From NCBI GenBank assembly GCA_017531225.1, contig JAFXLL010000010.1, positions 434,001 through 498,000 on the forward strand: a DNA stretch of 64,000 bases, written 5' to 3'. Source of the DNA: Bacteroidales bacterium. GTDB lineage: Bacteria; Bacteroidota; Bacteroidia; Bacteroidales; F082. Both the position numbers and the translations under genes were made by a program. Shown here piece by piece: positions 25,460-34,662 of this stretch (the stretch's first letter is position 1; each line of letters opens with the position of its first letter). The notes beneath the pieces were generated by a model. It worked only from the letters and a program-made list of their open reading frames with translations. It was not told where the DNA came from and ran no database searches.

Positions 25460-28400
25460 ATGAAACATAGCCTAATCATCATCGCAACACTAATGCTTAT
25501 CACACCTAAAAACGACCAAATCCAGCAGCTCAAAGCCATCCTGCAAAAGCAAAAAGAGATGGCAGAAACCGTTGAAGGAGACTGGCAGCCAGAGTATATC
25601 CGTTATGCGCAGTCAAAGCTCGATCAGCTCGATCCAGTGGGTCAAGCCGTGCTACACGGGGAGATCGCCGTTGTGTTCAACAACTACCTCTCTGAAAATC
25701 AATACCAGATCAACAAAAACCTGCCCATCGACGGCAGTTTGGATGATGTGGAGATGAAGTATTGGGATAAACAGACCTTCCTCGACCTCATCGACCAGCA
25801 TTACGCCGAAGCCCTCAAACCCGTGGAAGCATTGAAAAATGCCTCCACGATAGACTATATAACACTCTTTGAGTATCCCGAAGGCACCGATTATCTCGAG
25901 TATGAGCCCACCATGTTCGAGTTCCTGTTTCACCGTGTGGCCAACTATTACAAAGAGAAATCCACCGTTGATGACATTGAACCCGATTGGAACACCAAGC
26001 TGTGGTGGCTCCCTGCCGCCGACTTTGCCAAAGCCGACCTCGGCAACAGCGAAAGCCCCGTGATTCGCTGCCTGAAGCTCTATCAGCAACTCATCGGCTA
26101 CAACCTCAATAACAACGAAAATACTTGTCTCTACAACGACTACAAGCGCTACAACTTCGTCAACGGCATCCTTGATGAGAAGAAGCTTTACATGAACACG
26201 TTGCGCACCCTGATGCAGGAATATCCAACCAACAAGCAGTATCCCGACATCGTCAACGAACTGGCGACCAAATTGTTAGAGCAGCAGAACGAAAATCCTG
26301 ACGATAGCACTTACTTCGACAATTACCGCCAAGCCTTGACGCTCTGCGAAGAAGCCATCGCTGCCTTCCCCAAAGACTCCCGCTCCTGCCGCAACACCGT
26401 CGATCACATCAAAGCACTCAGCATCAACTTGACGCTCAACCAGATACAGCTTCCCAACGAAAACATCCCAGCCATTCTTCGTTATAAAAACATCGAACAT
26501 CCTTATTACAAGATCATCAAGCTCACCGAGAAGGAGCTGGAAGAGATGGAAAACCTCTATGGCGAAGAGTTCACCAAGGCTCTTGACAAGAAGCCTTTCC
26601 TTATGGAAAACACGCTGAACCTTCCTGCCGAGACCGATTACCGAGAGCACTCCACCCTCATCGCCCTGCCACCCCTCGGCGAAGGCATCTACTACGTGTT
26701 CTTCAAGGACAGCAAAGGCAACAAAAGCAATTTCGACAACATGTTCCACCTGCGGTTTCAGGTCTCTCGCCTCAGCTACGTCACCAACCGCATGACCAAC
26801 CGTCTCGAAGTGGTCACCCTCGACCGCAAGACCGGTCACCCCGTGGAAGGCGTCAGCGTCATCGCCCAGCGCCGCACCTGGGACTACAAGACCCGTAAAT
26901 ACGTCGTCACTACCTTGGCCACGGTCAAGTCCGACCGCAATGGCAAAGCCATCCTCGACAAGAGCATTGGCAGCGACTCATTCATGATTACCCTGAGGAA
27001 GGGCGACGACGTGCTGTTGCCACAAAGCAACACCTACATCCCTTCAAAAAGCGAAAACACCCGTTCCTTCAACACCACCCATCTCTATACGGATCGTGCC
27101 ATCTATCGTCCTGGCCAGACGGTCTATTTTAAAGGTATCGTGGTGCATCATGAAGGCGACGACAAGGCGTTGGCCACCAACTGCAAAGAGACCATCGTAT
27201 TCAAGGATGCCAATTGGCAAGAGGTCGCCAAGGCCAACTTCACCACTGACGATTATGGCGCCTTCAACGGCTCCTTCGTCATCCCCACCAACCTGCTCAA
27301 CGGAACCTTCCGCCTCAATGGCGTCCACGGCAGCACCACCATCCGTGTGGAAGAATACAAGCGGCCTACCTTCGAAATCAACTTTGAAAGCATTACTGAG
27401 CAATACAAACTCAACCAAGATGTCACTGTCCGAGGCAGCGTCGACGCCCTCGCCGGCTTTGGCCTCGACGACGTTCAGTTCAGCTATCGTGTGGTGCGCA
27501 AAACCTACTTCCCATGGCGCTGCTGGTGGTGCTGGTACCCCGAGGTGGAAGACGAACAGATCACCTACGGCACCGCCCGTACTGACGAAAACGGTAAGTT
27601 CGCCATCACCTTCAACCTGAAACCCTCGCTCAAGACCAAACCCGAGCAACAGCCCGTGTTCACCTATGAGATCGAGGTGACGGCCACCAGCACCCAAGGT
27701 GAGACTCACAGCGATATCCATAGCATCCGCGCCGGCTACAACGAAATCGCTATAGCCACCTCCCTATCAGGTCTACTCGAACAAGCCGAGCTTAAAGACC
27801 AGACCATGGAAGTGCTCAACACGAACGGCCAACCCGCCAAGAGCCGCGTGGCACGCAAGATCTACCGCTTCACTAACCAAAACCGCATCGACTACTTCGA
27901 GGCCATGAACCAACGCGTCAACCTCGACCGTCAAGTGCTCAGCGACGAGGAGCTACAAAGCCTGTTCCCCGGCTTCACCTTCAACAGCATGCGCTATAAG
28001 ATGCAGCACAAGACCTTGGTTTACGAAGACGAGATCATGGTTGACGGCAAAGCCTCACTCTTCCCTGGCAAGACCCCGCTGACCCCAGGCAAATACTACA
28101 TCGAGCTGAAGAGCCTAGACGATCCGCTCGCCGTCACCGCCAAGGAGTTCAACGTGTTCAACGAGAAGTCGCAACAGCTTCCTTACGTCACCATGAACTG
28201 GCAACGCACTGACAAGAACACCGCACACCCTGGCGACAAGGTCAGCTTCCAGATGGGCAGCTCGGCTAAGGACGTCAAAGTGTGGGTGCAGCTCATGCAC
28301 GGCGAAGAAGTGCGTCTCGAGAAATGGATCACCCTCAACAACGACATCCAAAGCATCAGCTACACCGTCACCGAAGCCGACCGCGGCGACCTTTACTTTA

Positions 28401-31309
28401 AAACCGCCTTCGTGAAGGAGAACACCTATAACCTCTCCAGCCAATACCTCAGCGTGCCTTACGACAACTACAACCTCGACGTCAGCCTGGCCACCCTGCG
28501 TGACAAGCTTAATCCTGGGGGCGAAGAGACCTGGACCGTCAACGTCAAGGACTATCAAGGCAAGCCCCTCGAAACCGCACTGCTGGCTGGCATGTACGAT
28601 GCCTCGCTCGACGAATTCGCTTACCACAACTGGAGTTTCAGCATGAAGCCCTCCTACTTCCGTAGCTACGGCTTCACTGCCGACGAGCATCGCTTCATCT
28701 CATCGTCCACCCAAGTCGAATACTATGCCTTCATAGCCTTATTCGACTTCTCACTGCCTTCCGACTATCCTTTTATTCCTATTTACGCTTTCGGTCCCAC
28801 AAGGGTCTTCGGAAGCCGTGTCTATCGGAAAGGCAGCGGTGTAGAGGAAGTGCTCTATGAAGATGCCGCCATGCCAATGAATGCCTCATTAGCGAAAGAT
28901 GAGGCTGTCCAGGTTGTTGAAGATGACGCTGTGGAGACCGAAGCCATGGAAACAGGCGGTGAGATCCAAAAGACAGAGGTGAACGCCGAGCCCTCGCTCC
29001 GCGAGAACTTCAACGAGACCGCTTTCTTCTTCCCCAACCTACGCACCGACGTTGATGGCAACAGCACCTTCACCTTTACGATGCCCGACGCCATCACCCG
29101 TTGGAAGCTGATGATGATCGCCTATAGCAAGGACAACAAAACCGGCAGCAAGGAATACACCTTCAAGTCGTCGAAACCCGTCATGATCATGGCCGATATG
29201 CCACGCTACATGTACGACACCGACACCCTTTGGTTTGTGGCCAACGTCATCAACACTGGCGACGAGGCCGTCACGCCTAAGGCCAAGCTTGAGATCTTTG
29301 ACGCTGCCACCATGCAGCCAGTCAACCTACTCCTCTCCGATGCCATCATCAACATGGAGCAACTGGTGCCAGGCCGCAGCCAACAAGTGCGCTGGAAGGT
29401 GGCCGCCCAGTACGACCTCAGCCTCCTCGCCTTCCGCTTCACGGCTTACGCCGGACAGTTCAGCGATGCCGAGCAGCATCTCATGCCCGTGCTCAGCAGC
29501 GAGATCTTCATGACCCAGACCCTGCCTATTACGGTGAAGGCCGAGACCGAGAAGACCTTCGACTTCGATGCCATCGCCAACCCCGAGAGCCACGAACGCG
29601 ACTACAGCCTCACGCTCAACTTCAGCACCAACCCCGTTTGGTACGCCGTGCAGAGCCTGCCTTACCTGGCCAACATCAACACTAACCGCGCCGAGAGCGC
29701 CTTCTACGTGTTCTACGCCAACAGCCTCTCAGCATACATCGCCGACCATGTGCCGAACCTCCTCGCCTACATCAAGAAATGGCAGATCGAGACCCCCGAC
29801 GCCCTACTGTCGCAACTCGAGAAAGACCAAGACCTGAAGGCCATCATGCTGCAGGAAACCCCATGGGTGCTCGAAGCCAAGAGCGAGAGTGAGCAACGCG
29901 CCCGCATCGCCAACCTCTTCGACCTTAACACCTTGCGTCAACAGCAGACCGAGACCCTCCGTCTGCTAGATCAAAAACAGCAATACAACGGTGGCTGGCC
30001 TTGGTTTGACGGCATGCCCGAAAGCCCATACATCACCACCTACATTCTTACTGGTTTCGGTAAGCTCCAGAAGATGGGCGTCTGGGAATCGATGAGCAAG
30101 TCTGACCAGCGAAAGGCCGAACAGATCTGTGAGAAAGCCGTCCGCTTCCTTGAGTACAGCGTTGCCCAATCCTATCGTGAGATGAAGAAACACAAGGAGG
30201 AATGGGGCATCGGCGGCACCACGTTGAGCGAACTCTACGCCTTGAGCTTCTTCAAGGAGCAAAAGTCTGACAAGGACTTCGCCACAGCCAAGAAATATTA
30301 CCTCGACCGCCTGACTAAGAAAAAGGAATGGACCGAGTTCAACTTCAACTACAGAGCCAAAGCCGCGTTGGTGCTCTACCGCACTGGCGATACCAAGACC
30401 GCACAGCTCATCATCAAGGCGTTCAAGGACTGCGCCCAAAAGAACGAAGAGATCGGCATGTACTGGGCTAAGAAGTATTTCAGCTTCATCTCGCACATCG
30501 CCACCCACGCCGAGATCATGAGTGCCTTTGCTGAGATCGACCAAGATCAAGCCCTGATTGACCAGCTGAGGGTGTGGCTGCTCACACAGAAACGCACCAA
30601 TATGTGGGAAAACTCCGCCTCCACTGCCGAAGCCATCTATGCCCTGTTGCTCCGTGGCAGCGACTGGTTTGAGGAAGGCAAGAACGTCACCCTGAACTTC
30701 AGCGGCACTCCTATCAGCACTGAGGGAGGCGAGGCTGGCACCGGTTTCATCCAGCGCCACTGGAACGCCAACGAAGTCACCGACGACATGCGTCACCTCA
30801 CCGTCAACAACCCCACCCAACATCTGGTTTGGGGCGGCCTGTTCAGGCAGTACTTCGTCCCGATCGACGAGGTCAAGGCCGACAACTCAGGCTTCAAGAT
30901 CAAACGTGAGGTCTTCGTGGAGACTGTCACCGACAATGGTAAGCTGCTCGTCCCCGTTGAAAAACGCACGTTGAAGGTTGGCGACAAGCTCACCGTGAAG
31001 CTTACGTTCGAGAGCAGCCAGGACATGAGTTTCGTATTTGTGAAGGATTTACGCGCGGCAGGCTTCGAACCCACCAACGTGATCTCGAGATATCATTACG
31101 GCGACGAGATGTGCTACTACCAGAGCACCACCGATACCGACATGGAGTTCTTCATCGACTTCCTGCCGAAGGGCGTCCACCAGCTGGAGTATACCATGTA
31201 CGTCACCAAGGAAGGCAACCTCAGCAACGGCTATGCCTTGATCCAATGCCAGTATGCGCCTGAGTTCACAGCTTATTCGGCTGGGATGAGAGTAACCGTG
31301 GAAAACTGA
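25460..31309 (+). CDS. Bacterial alpha-2-macroglobulin family protein without a recognisable thioester
   Basis: 1949 residues from the ATG at 25460; the frame upstream is antisense to the synthetase gene. A short hydrophobic N terminus (MKHSLIIIATLMLITP) is followed by an alpha-helical region, macroglobulin domains with LYTDRAIYRPGQTVYFKG (about 540-640), the A2M domain (FPNLRTDVDGNSTFTFTMPDAITRWK, in part near 1190-1210) and a terpenoid-cyclase-like helical region (GGWPWFDG near 1510). The usual CxEQ thioester after the LPYL segment is replaced by NINTNRAESAF (29672-29704), so covalent trapping of proteases looks lost. An acidic linker lies near 28856-28990. The role, periplasmic defence or envelope protection, is inferred. 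thpR follows after 20 bases. Confidence 0.9.
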   Translation: MKHSLIIIATLMLITPKNDQIQQLKAILQKQKEMAETVEGDWQPEYIRYAQSKLDQLDPVGQAVLHGEIAVVFNNYLSENQYQINKNLPIDGSLDDVEMKYWDKQTFLDLIDQHYAEALKPVEALKNASTIDYITLFEYPEGTDYLEYEPTMFEFLFHRVANYYKEKSTVDDIEPDWNTKLWWLPAADFAKADLGNSESPVIRCLKLYQQLIGYNLNNNENTCLYNDYKRYNFVNGILDEKKLYMNTLRTLMQEYPTNKQYPDIVNELATKLLEQQNENPDDSTYFDNYRQALTLCEEAIAAFPKDSRSCRNTVDHIKALSINLTLNQIQLPNENIPAILRYKNIEHPYYKIIKLTEKELEEMENLYGEEFTKALDKKPFLMENTLNLPAETDYREHSTLIALPPLGEGIYYVFFKDSKGNKSNFDNMFHLRFQVSRLSYVTNRMTNRLEVVTLDRKTGHPVEGVSVIAQRRTWDYKTRKYVVTTLATVKSDRNGKAILDKSIGSDSFMITLRKGDDVLLPQSNTYIPSKSENTRSFNTTHLYTDRAIYRPGQTVYFKGIVVHHEGDDKALATNCKETIVFKDANWQEVAKANFTTDDYGAFNGSFVIPTNLLNGTFRLNGVHGSTTIRVEEYKRPTFEINFESITEQYKLNQDVTVRGSVDALAGFGLDDVQFSYRVVRKTYFPWRCWWCWYPEVEDEQITYGTARTDENGKFAITFNLKPSLKTKPEQQPVFTYEIEVTATSTQGETHSDIHSIRAGYNEIAIATSLSGLLEQAELKDQTMEVLNTNGQPAKSRVARKIYRFTNQNRIDYFEAMNQRVNLDRQVLSDEELQSLFPGFTFNSMRYKMQHKTLVYEDEIMVDGKASLFPGKTPLTPGKYYIELKSLDDPLAVTAKEFNVFNEKSQQLPYVTMNWQRTDKNTAHPGDKVSFQMGSSAKDVKVWVQLMHGEEVRLEKWITLNNDIQSISYTVTEADRGDLYFKTAFVKENTYNLSSQYLSVPYDNYNLDVSLATLRDKLNPGGEETWTVNVKDYQGKPLETALLAGMYDASLDEFAYHNWSFSMKPSYFRSYGFTADEHRFISSSTQVEYYAFIALFDFSLPSDYPFIPIYAFGPTRVFGSRVYRKGSGVEEVLYEDAAMPMNASLAKDEAVQVVEDDAVETEAMETGGEIQKTEVNAEPSLRENFNETAFFFPNLRTDVDGNSTFTFTMPDAITRWKLMMIAYSKDNKTGSKEYTFKSSKPVMIMADMPRYMYDTDTLWFVANVINTGDEAVTPKAKLEIFDAATMQPVNLLLSDAIINMEQLVPGRSQQVRWKVAAQYDLSLLAFRFTAYAGQFSDAEQHLMPVLSSEIFMTQTLPITVKAETEKTFDFDAIANPESHERDYSLTLNFSTNPVWYAVQSLPYLANINTNRAESAFYVFYANSLSAYIADHVPNLLAYIKKWQIETPDALLSQLEKDQDLKAIMLQETPWVLEAKSESEQRARIANLFDLNTLRQQQTETLRLLDQKQQYNGGWPWFDGMPESPYITTYILTGFGKLQKMGVWESMSKSDQRKAEQICEKAVRFLEYSVAQSYREMKKHKEEWGIGGTTLSELYALSFFKEQKSDKDFATAKKYYLDRLTKKKEWTEFNFNYRAKAALVLYRTGDTKTAQLIIKAFKDCAQKNEEIGMYWAKKYFSFISHIATHAEIMSAFAEIDQDQALIDQLRVWLLTQKRTNMWENSASTAEAIYALLLRGSDWFEEGKNVTLNFSGTPISTEGGEAGTGFIQRHWNANEVTDDMRHLTVNNPTQHLVWGGLFRQYFVPIDEVKADNSGFKIKREVFVETVTDNGKLLVPVEKRTLKVGDKLTVKLTFESSQDMSFVFVKDLRAAGFEPTNVISRYHYGDEMCYYQSTTDTDMEFFIDFLPKGVHQLEYTMYVTKEGNLSNGYALIQCQYAPEFTAYSAGMRVTVEN

Positions 31310-31329
31310 GAAAGGAAAACAGAAAAGAG

Positions 31330-31896
31330 ATGAAAAGGACATTTTTAGCCATCCCCATTACCGTCGGGAGCGAATATCCCGCTTTGGTGCAGCGTCTCCA
31401 GCATAACCTGGAGCACGAACGCAGAAACATCAATTGGTGCAAAACCGATCAGATCCACCTGACCTTGAAGTTCATTGGCGATACGCCCGATCAAGACATC
31501 CCGAAGATCATTGAGGCCTGTCAGCAAGTGGCTAAAAACCACCAGCCGTTCGAGATGGACTTCAACCGCACAGGCATTTTCGGCAGCAACCACTCGCCAC
31601 GGGTACTGTGGCTCGGCATGAAAGACGAGCCTCAGGCGCTCTATGACCTTGAGGAGGACATCCTCGATGCTTTCGACGGTCTGGGCTACCTACGTGATCG
31701 ACAGAACTTCGTGCCCCACCTCACCGTGTGCCGCATCAAGCAACTCGTCGACAAGTCTTTCTTCCAGCAGATTTATCGAAGCATCGAGCAGAAAACTTAC
31801 CTACACGCCGATGTCAATGAAATCGTCTATTTCCAAAGTTTCCTGCAACCGACGGGCGCTTTTTATAAAACTTTGAAACGTATTCCTTTGGGGTAA
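31330..31896 (+). CDS. thpR: RNA 2',3'-cyclic phosphodiesterase
   Basis: A 188-residue 2H-phosphoesterase with the two HxTx motifs: HLTLKFIG (about residue 44) and HLTVCRI (about 130). Length and spacing match the ThpR/LigT family, which opens 2',3'-cyclic phosphates and can ligate tRNA halves in vitro. It starts 20 bases after the alpha-2-macroglobulin stop and is probably on the same transcript. Confidence 0.92.
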   Translation: MKRTFLAIPITVGSEYPALVQRLQHNLEHERRNINWCKTDQIHLTLKFIGDTPDQDIPKIIEACQQVAKNHQPFEMDFNRTGIFGSNHSPRVLWLGMKDEPQALYDLEEDILDAFDGLGYLRDRQNFVPHLTVCRIKQLVDKSFFQQIYRSIEQKTYLHADVNEIVYFQSFLQPTGAFYKTLKRIPLG

Positions 31897-31917
31897 TCGT
31901 TTTTTTCCCTATTTTTG
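31887..31917 (+). promoter_or_regulatory. Sigma-ABfr promoter of ptb-buk
   Basis: TTTG (31887-31890), 19 bases, TATTTTTG (31910-31917). The -33 element lies in the last codons of thpR. The leader to the ptb ATG (31955) is about 33 bases. Confidence 0.74.
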
Positions 31918-31954
31918 CAAAATCTTGGAATTCTTAAAATAAAAATATAACCCT

Positions 31955-32857
31955 ATGGAAATCCGTAAATTAGAAGAAATGTTCGAGGTTTTGCGCAGCA
32001 AACCCAAGAAACGTCTCGTGGCCGCTTATGCTAACGACGACCACACCATCTGTGCCGTCAATGCAGCAGTGAAAGAAGGCCTGATCGATGCCACCCTCAT
32101 CGGCGACGAATACACCATCAAAGAAGTGTGCAAAGCCGAGAACATCGACCCCGCCAACTTCACCATCATCCATGAGCCCGTCGACGTGAAGGCTGCCACC
32201 ATGGCTTGCGACCTCATCAACTCAGGCGAAGCTGACATCCTCATGAAGGGCCTGCTGCCTACCGACAAGTACATGCGCGCCATCCTCAACAAGGAACGTG
32301 GCCTCTGCCCACCCAATGTCACTCTGGCTCATGTCGCCGTCATCGAGAACCCCAATTACCACAAACTGTTGGTGGCTTCTGACTGCGCCATCATCCCGCT
32401 GCCTGACCTGAAACAGAAGCAGACACTGCTGAAGTATGTCACCACCGTGTCGAAGGCCTTGGGCGTCAGCTGCCCGAAGGTTGCCATGGTGACCGCTACC
32501 GAGCAGATGAGCGCTGGCATTCCTGCTTGCGTTGACGCCGCCATCATCGCCAAGATGGCTGAACGTGGCCAGATCAAAGGCTGCATGGTGGAAGGTCCTA
32601 TCAGCCTCGACCTTGCTTTGGACGCCGAGACCGCTGCCATCAAGGGCATGAAGAACCCCGTGGCCGGCGATGCCGACTGCCTCGTGTTCCCCAACCTCGA
32701 AGCCTCCAACGTGTTCTACAAGTGCTGCACCAAGTTCGACAAGAGCGAAGTGGGTGCCATGCTCATGGGCGCCAAGGTGCCTTGCGTGCTTAGCTCGCGC
32801 GGCGACACATCGAAGACGAAGCTTTATTCCATCGCACTTGCAGCTATGCTGGCGTAA
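31955..32857 (+). CDS. ptb: Phosphate butyryltransferase
   Basis: A 300-residue member of the phosphate acyltransferase family, which exchanges CoA for phosphate on butyryl- (or branched acyl-) CoA. Family landmarks: the ANILMKGLLPTDKYMRAIL-like segment (ILMKGLLPTDKYMRAIL), VAVIENPNYHKLL, VTATEQMSAGIPACVDAA, MVEGPISLDLAL and VAGDADCLVFPNLEASNV. The butyrate kinase gene follows 22 bases downstream, which makes a butyryl/isobutyryl substrate more likely than acetyl. Confidence 0.92.
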   Translation: MEIRKLEEMFEVLRSKPKKRLVAAYANDDHTICAVNAAVKEGLIDATLIGDEYTIKEVCKAENIDPANFTIIHEPVDVKAATMACDLINSGEADILMKGLLPTDKYMRAILNKERGLCPPNVTLAHVAVIENPNYHKLLVASDCAIIPLPDLKQKQTLLKYVTTVSKALGVSCPKVAMVTATEQMSAGIPACVDAAIIAKMAERGQIKGCMVEGPISLDLALDAETAAIKGMKNPVAGDADCLVFPNLEASNVFYKCCTKFDKSEVGAMLMGAKVPCVLSSRGDTSKTKLYSIALAAMLA

Positions 32858-32879
32858 AATCAACAAGAAACACAACATT

Positions 32880-33953
32880 ATGGCATACAAAATCTTAACG
32901 ATAAATCCTGGTTCAACCTCGACGAAAATCGCCGTCTTTGAGGACGAAAACCAAGTCTTCAAGAAGAACCTGAAACACTCAACAGAAGAGGTTTCGAAAT
33001 ACGAGCACATTTCCGACCAGAAGCCTTTCCGTACTGAAGCCATCAAGCGTGAGCTGAAAGAGGCTGGCATCGACTTGAGCGAAATGACTTGCGTCGTGGG
33101 TCGTGGCGGTTTGCTCCGTCCGCTCGTCTCGGGTGTCTACGAAGTGAACGACCTCATGATCAAGGACCTCATGGAAGGCTACAATGGCGAACATGCCTCC
33201 AACCTCGGTGGCTTGATTGCCAACGACATCGCTAAGGAAATCGGCGTGAAGGCCTACATCGCCGACCCCGTCGTGGTCGACGAGATGGACGAAGTGGCAC
33301 GCTATTCGGGCCACCCGCTGTTCCCGCGTATCTCCATCTTCCATGCCCTGAACCAGAAGATCATCGCCCGTCAGCTGGCCAAAGACCTCGGTCGCAAGTA
33401 TGAGGACATGAACATCATCGCCATCCACCTCGGTGGTGGTATCTCGGTCAGTGCCCACAAGAAAGGCCGCGTGGTCGACACCAACAATGCCTTGAATGGT
33501 GACGGTCCCTTCACCCCCGAACGCGCTGGCTCGTTGCCTGCCGGCTTCCTCGTTGACGCCTGCTTCAGCGGCAAGTACACCAAGAAGGAAATCGGCCAGA
33601 TGCTGAAAGGTAAAGGCGGCTTTGTGGCCTACCTCGGCACCAACGATGCCCTTGAGGTGGAAAACGCCGTGAAGGCTGGCAACAAGGAATGGGAAAAAGT
33701 CTATAAAGCCATGGCTTACCAAGTAGCCAAGGAAGTCGGCGGTCTCGCAGCTTCAGCCATGAGCATGGACGTCGACGCTATCTTCCTCACGGGCGGCATG
33801 GCCTACGACAAGGGTTTCTGCGCTTTGGTGAAGAGCCATGTGGAGAAGATTGCTCCTGTGTACGTCTATCCTGGCGAAGACGAAATGAAAGCTTTGGCTC
33901 TCAACGGTCTGAGAGTACTCAACCACGAAACCGACGTCAAGGTTTATAAATAA
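32880..33953 (+). CDS. buk: Butyrate kinase
   Basis: A 357-residue ASKHA acetokinase-family kinase from the ATG at 32880. Motifs: ILTINPGSTSTKIAVFED (phosphate 1), VGRGGLLRPLVSGVYEVN, IIAIHLGGGISVSAH (phosphate 2) and IFLTGGMAYDKGF (adenosine). It makes ATP from butyryl phosphate, completing the ptb-buk branch that yields butyrate or branched-chain fatty acids by fermentation. A bidirectional terminator follows. Confidence 0.95.
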   Translation: MAYKILTINPGSTSTKIAVFEDENQVFKKNLKHSTEEVSKYEHISDQKPFRTEAIKRELKEAGIDLSEMTCVVGRGGLLRPLVSGVYEVNDLMIKDLMEGYNGEHASNLGGLIANDIAKEIGVKAYIADPVVVDEMDEVARYSGHPLFPRISIFHALNQKIIARQLAKDLGRKYEDMNIIAIHLGGGISVSAHKKGRVVDTNNALNGDGPFTPERAGSLPAGFLVDACFSGKYTKKEIGQMLKGKGGFVAYLGTNDALEVENAVKAGNKEWEKVYKAMAYQVAKEVGGLAASAMSMDVDAIFLTGGMAYDKGFCALVKSHVEKIAPVYVYPGEDEMKALALNGLRVLNHETDVKVYK

Positions 33954-33970
33954 GCCTTGATTCGAACAAC

Positions 33971-34003
33971 AAAAAAAACGGGGCTTAAAAGTCCCGTTTT
34001 TTT
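33971..34003. terminator. Bidirectional terminator between buk and the acidic lipoprotein gene
   Basis: An eight-A run (33971-33978), then a 7-base stem ACGGGGC/GTCCCGT (one G-U pair) around a TTAAAA loop, then seven Ts (33997-34003). It can serve both convergent genes. Confidence 0.88.
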
Positions 34004-34021
34004 ATGCATCCAAAAACTTGA

Positions 34022-34582
34022 TTATTCTTCAACTTCTTCAGCGTCGTTGTCGAACATCTCGGCGCGCTTGGCTTCAGCGTCAGAGAACATGTTGATCAGC
34101 TCCTCAGGAATGTTTTCACATTCAGCGAACTTCAGCACTTCGTCTTCAGCTTCATCCATCTCTTTGAACATAGCGGTGAAAGACTCTTCATCCAGCTCTT
34201 CTCTGTTGTTGTACAAAGCCTCAACGGCATTTACGAATCTCTCCATGATAGGAGCCAGGAACTCGCCGCATTTCATGGCTTCAGCCTGGTTGTAAGCAGT
34301 GGCTCTATCGTAAATGAAGGTCTGAAGGGCCTCTTCATCTTCTGCGCTGATTTCCTTGTCGCCATATTGCTCATCGAGCTGATTCATGAATTCTGATCTG
34401 TCGTTCATGGACTTGGCGAAAGCGATAAAGTCATCGGCATTGTCAATGGAAGCAAGCGTTTGCTCGGCTTGGGTGAAGTAATTCTCAACGTCTTTCATGA
34501 CGGAATCCTTAACGGAACCGCCGCAGGAGGTCATGATGAAACCCATCACAACAGCTGCAAGGATAAGGGAAAATCTTTTCAT
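34022..34582 (-). CDS. Acidic helical lipoprotein of unknown function
   Basis: 186 residues. A lipoprotein signal with lipobox FIMTSC (Cys20) is followed by GGS and an almost entirely helical, strongly acidic body (many Glu/Asp, ending DNDAEEVEE). I see no known domain. It is a single gene with its own promoter at 34621-34628, facing buk across a bidirectional terminator. Confidence 0.8.
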   Translation of the reverse strand: MKRFSLILAAVVMGFIMTSCGGSVKDSVMKDVENYFTQAEQTLASIDNADDFIAFAKSMNDRSEFMNQLDEQYGDKEISAEDEEALQTFIYDRATAYNQAEAMKCGEFLAPIMERFVNAVEALYNNREELDEESFTAMFKEMDEAEDEVLKFAECENIPEELINMFSDAEAKRAEMFDNDAEEVEE

Positions 34583-34620
34583 TTTAATTGAATTGTTGTG
34601 TTTCTAATTGAAGATTGCGG

Positions 34621-34628
34621 CAAAATTA
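34621..34628 (-). promoter_or_regulatory. Promoter -7 element for the acidic lipoprotein gene
   Basis: TAATTTTG on the reverse strand matches TAnnTTTG, giving a leader of about 35 bases. It is divergent with the HYC gene promoter 22 bases away. Confidence 0.6.
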
Positions 34629-34650
34629 TAACAATTTTTGGAAAAAACCG

Positions 34651-34658
34651 TAATTTTG
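34651..34658 (+). promoter_or_regulatory. Promoter -7 element, probably leaderless, for the HYC_CC_PP gene
   Basis: TAATTTTG ends 5 bases before the GTG at 34663. That spacing equals the one at three ATG genes in this window and supports GTG 34663 as start rather than the ATG at 34675. Confidence 0.58.
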
Positions 34659-34662
34659 TCCC

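Noticed and set aside
29966-30823. A 285-codon reverse frame opposite the alpha-2-macroglobulin gene
   Set aside because: It has no promoter, signal or recognisable motif and lies entirely inside a supported gene.
32222-33070. A 282-codon reverse frame opposite ptb and the start of buk
   Set aside because: It runs across two genes and the gap between them with antisense-type composition and no family resemblance.
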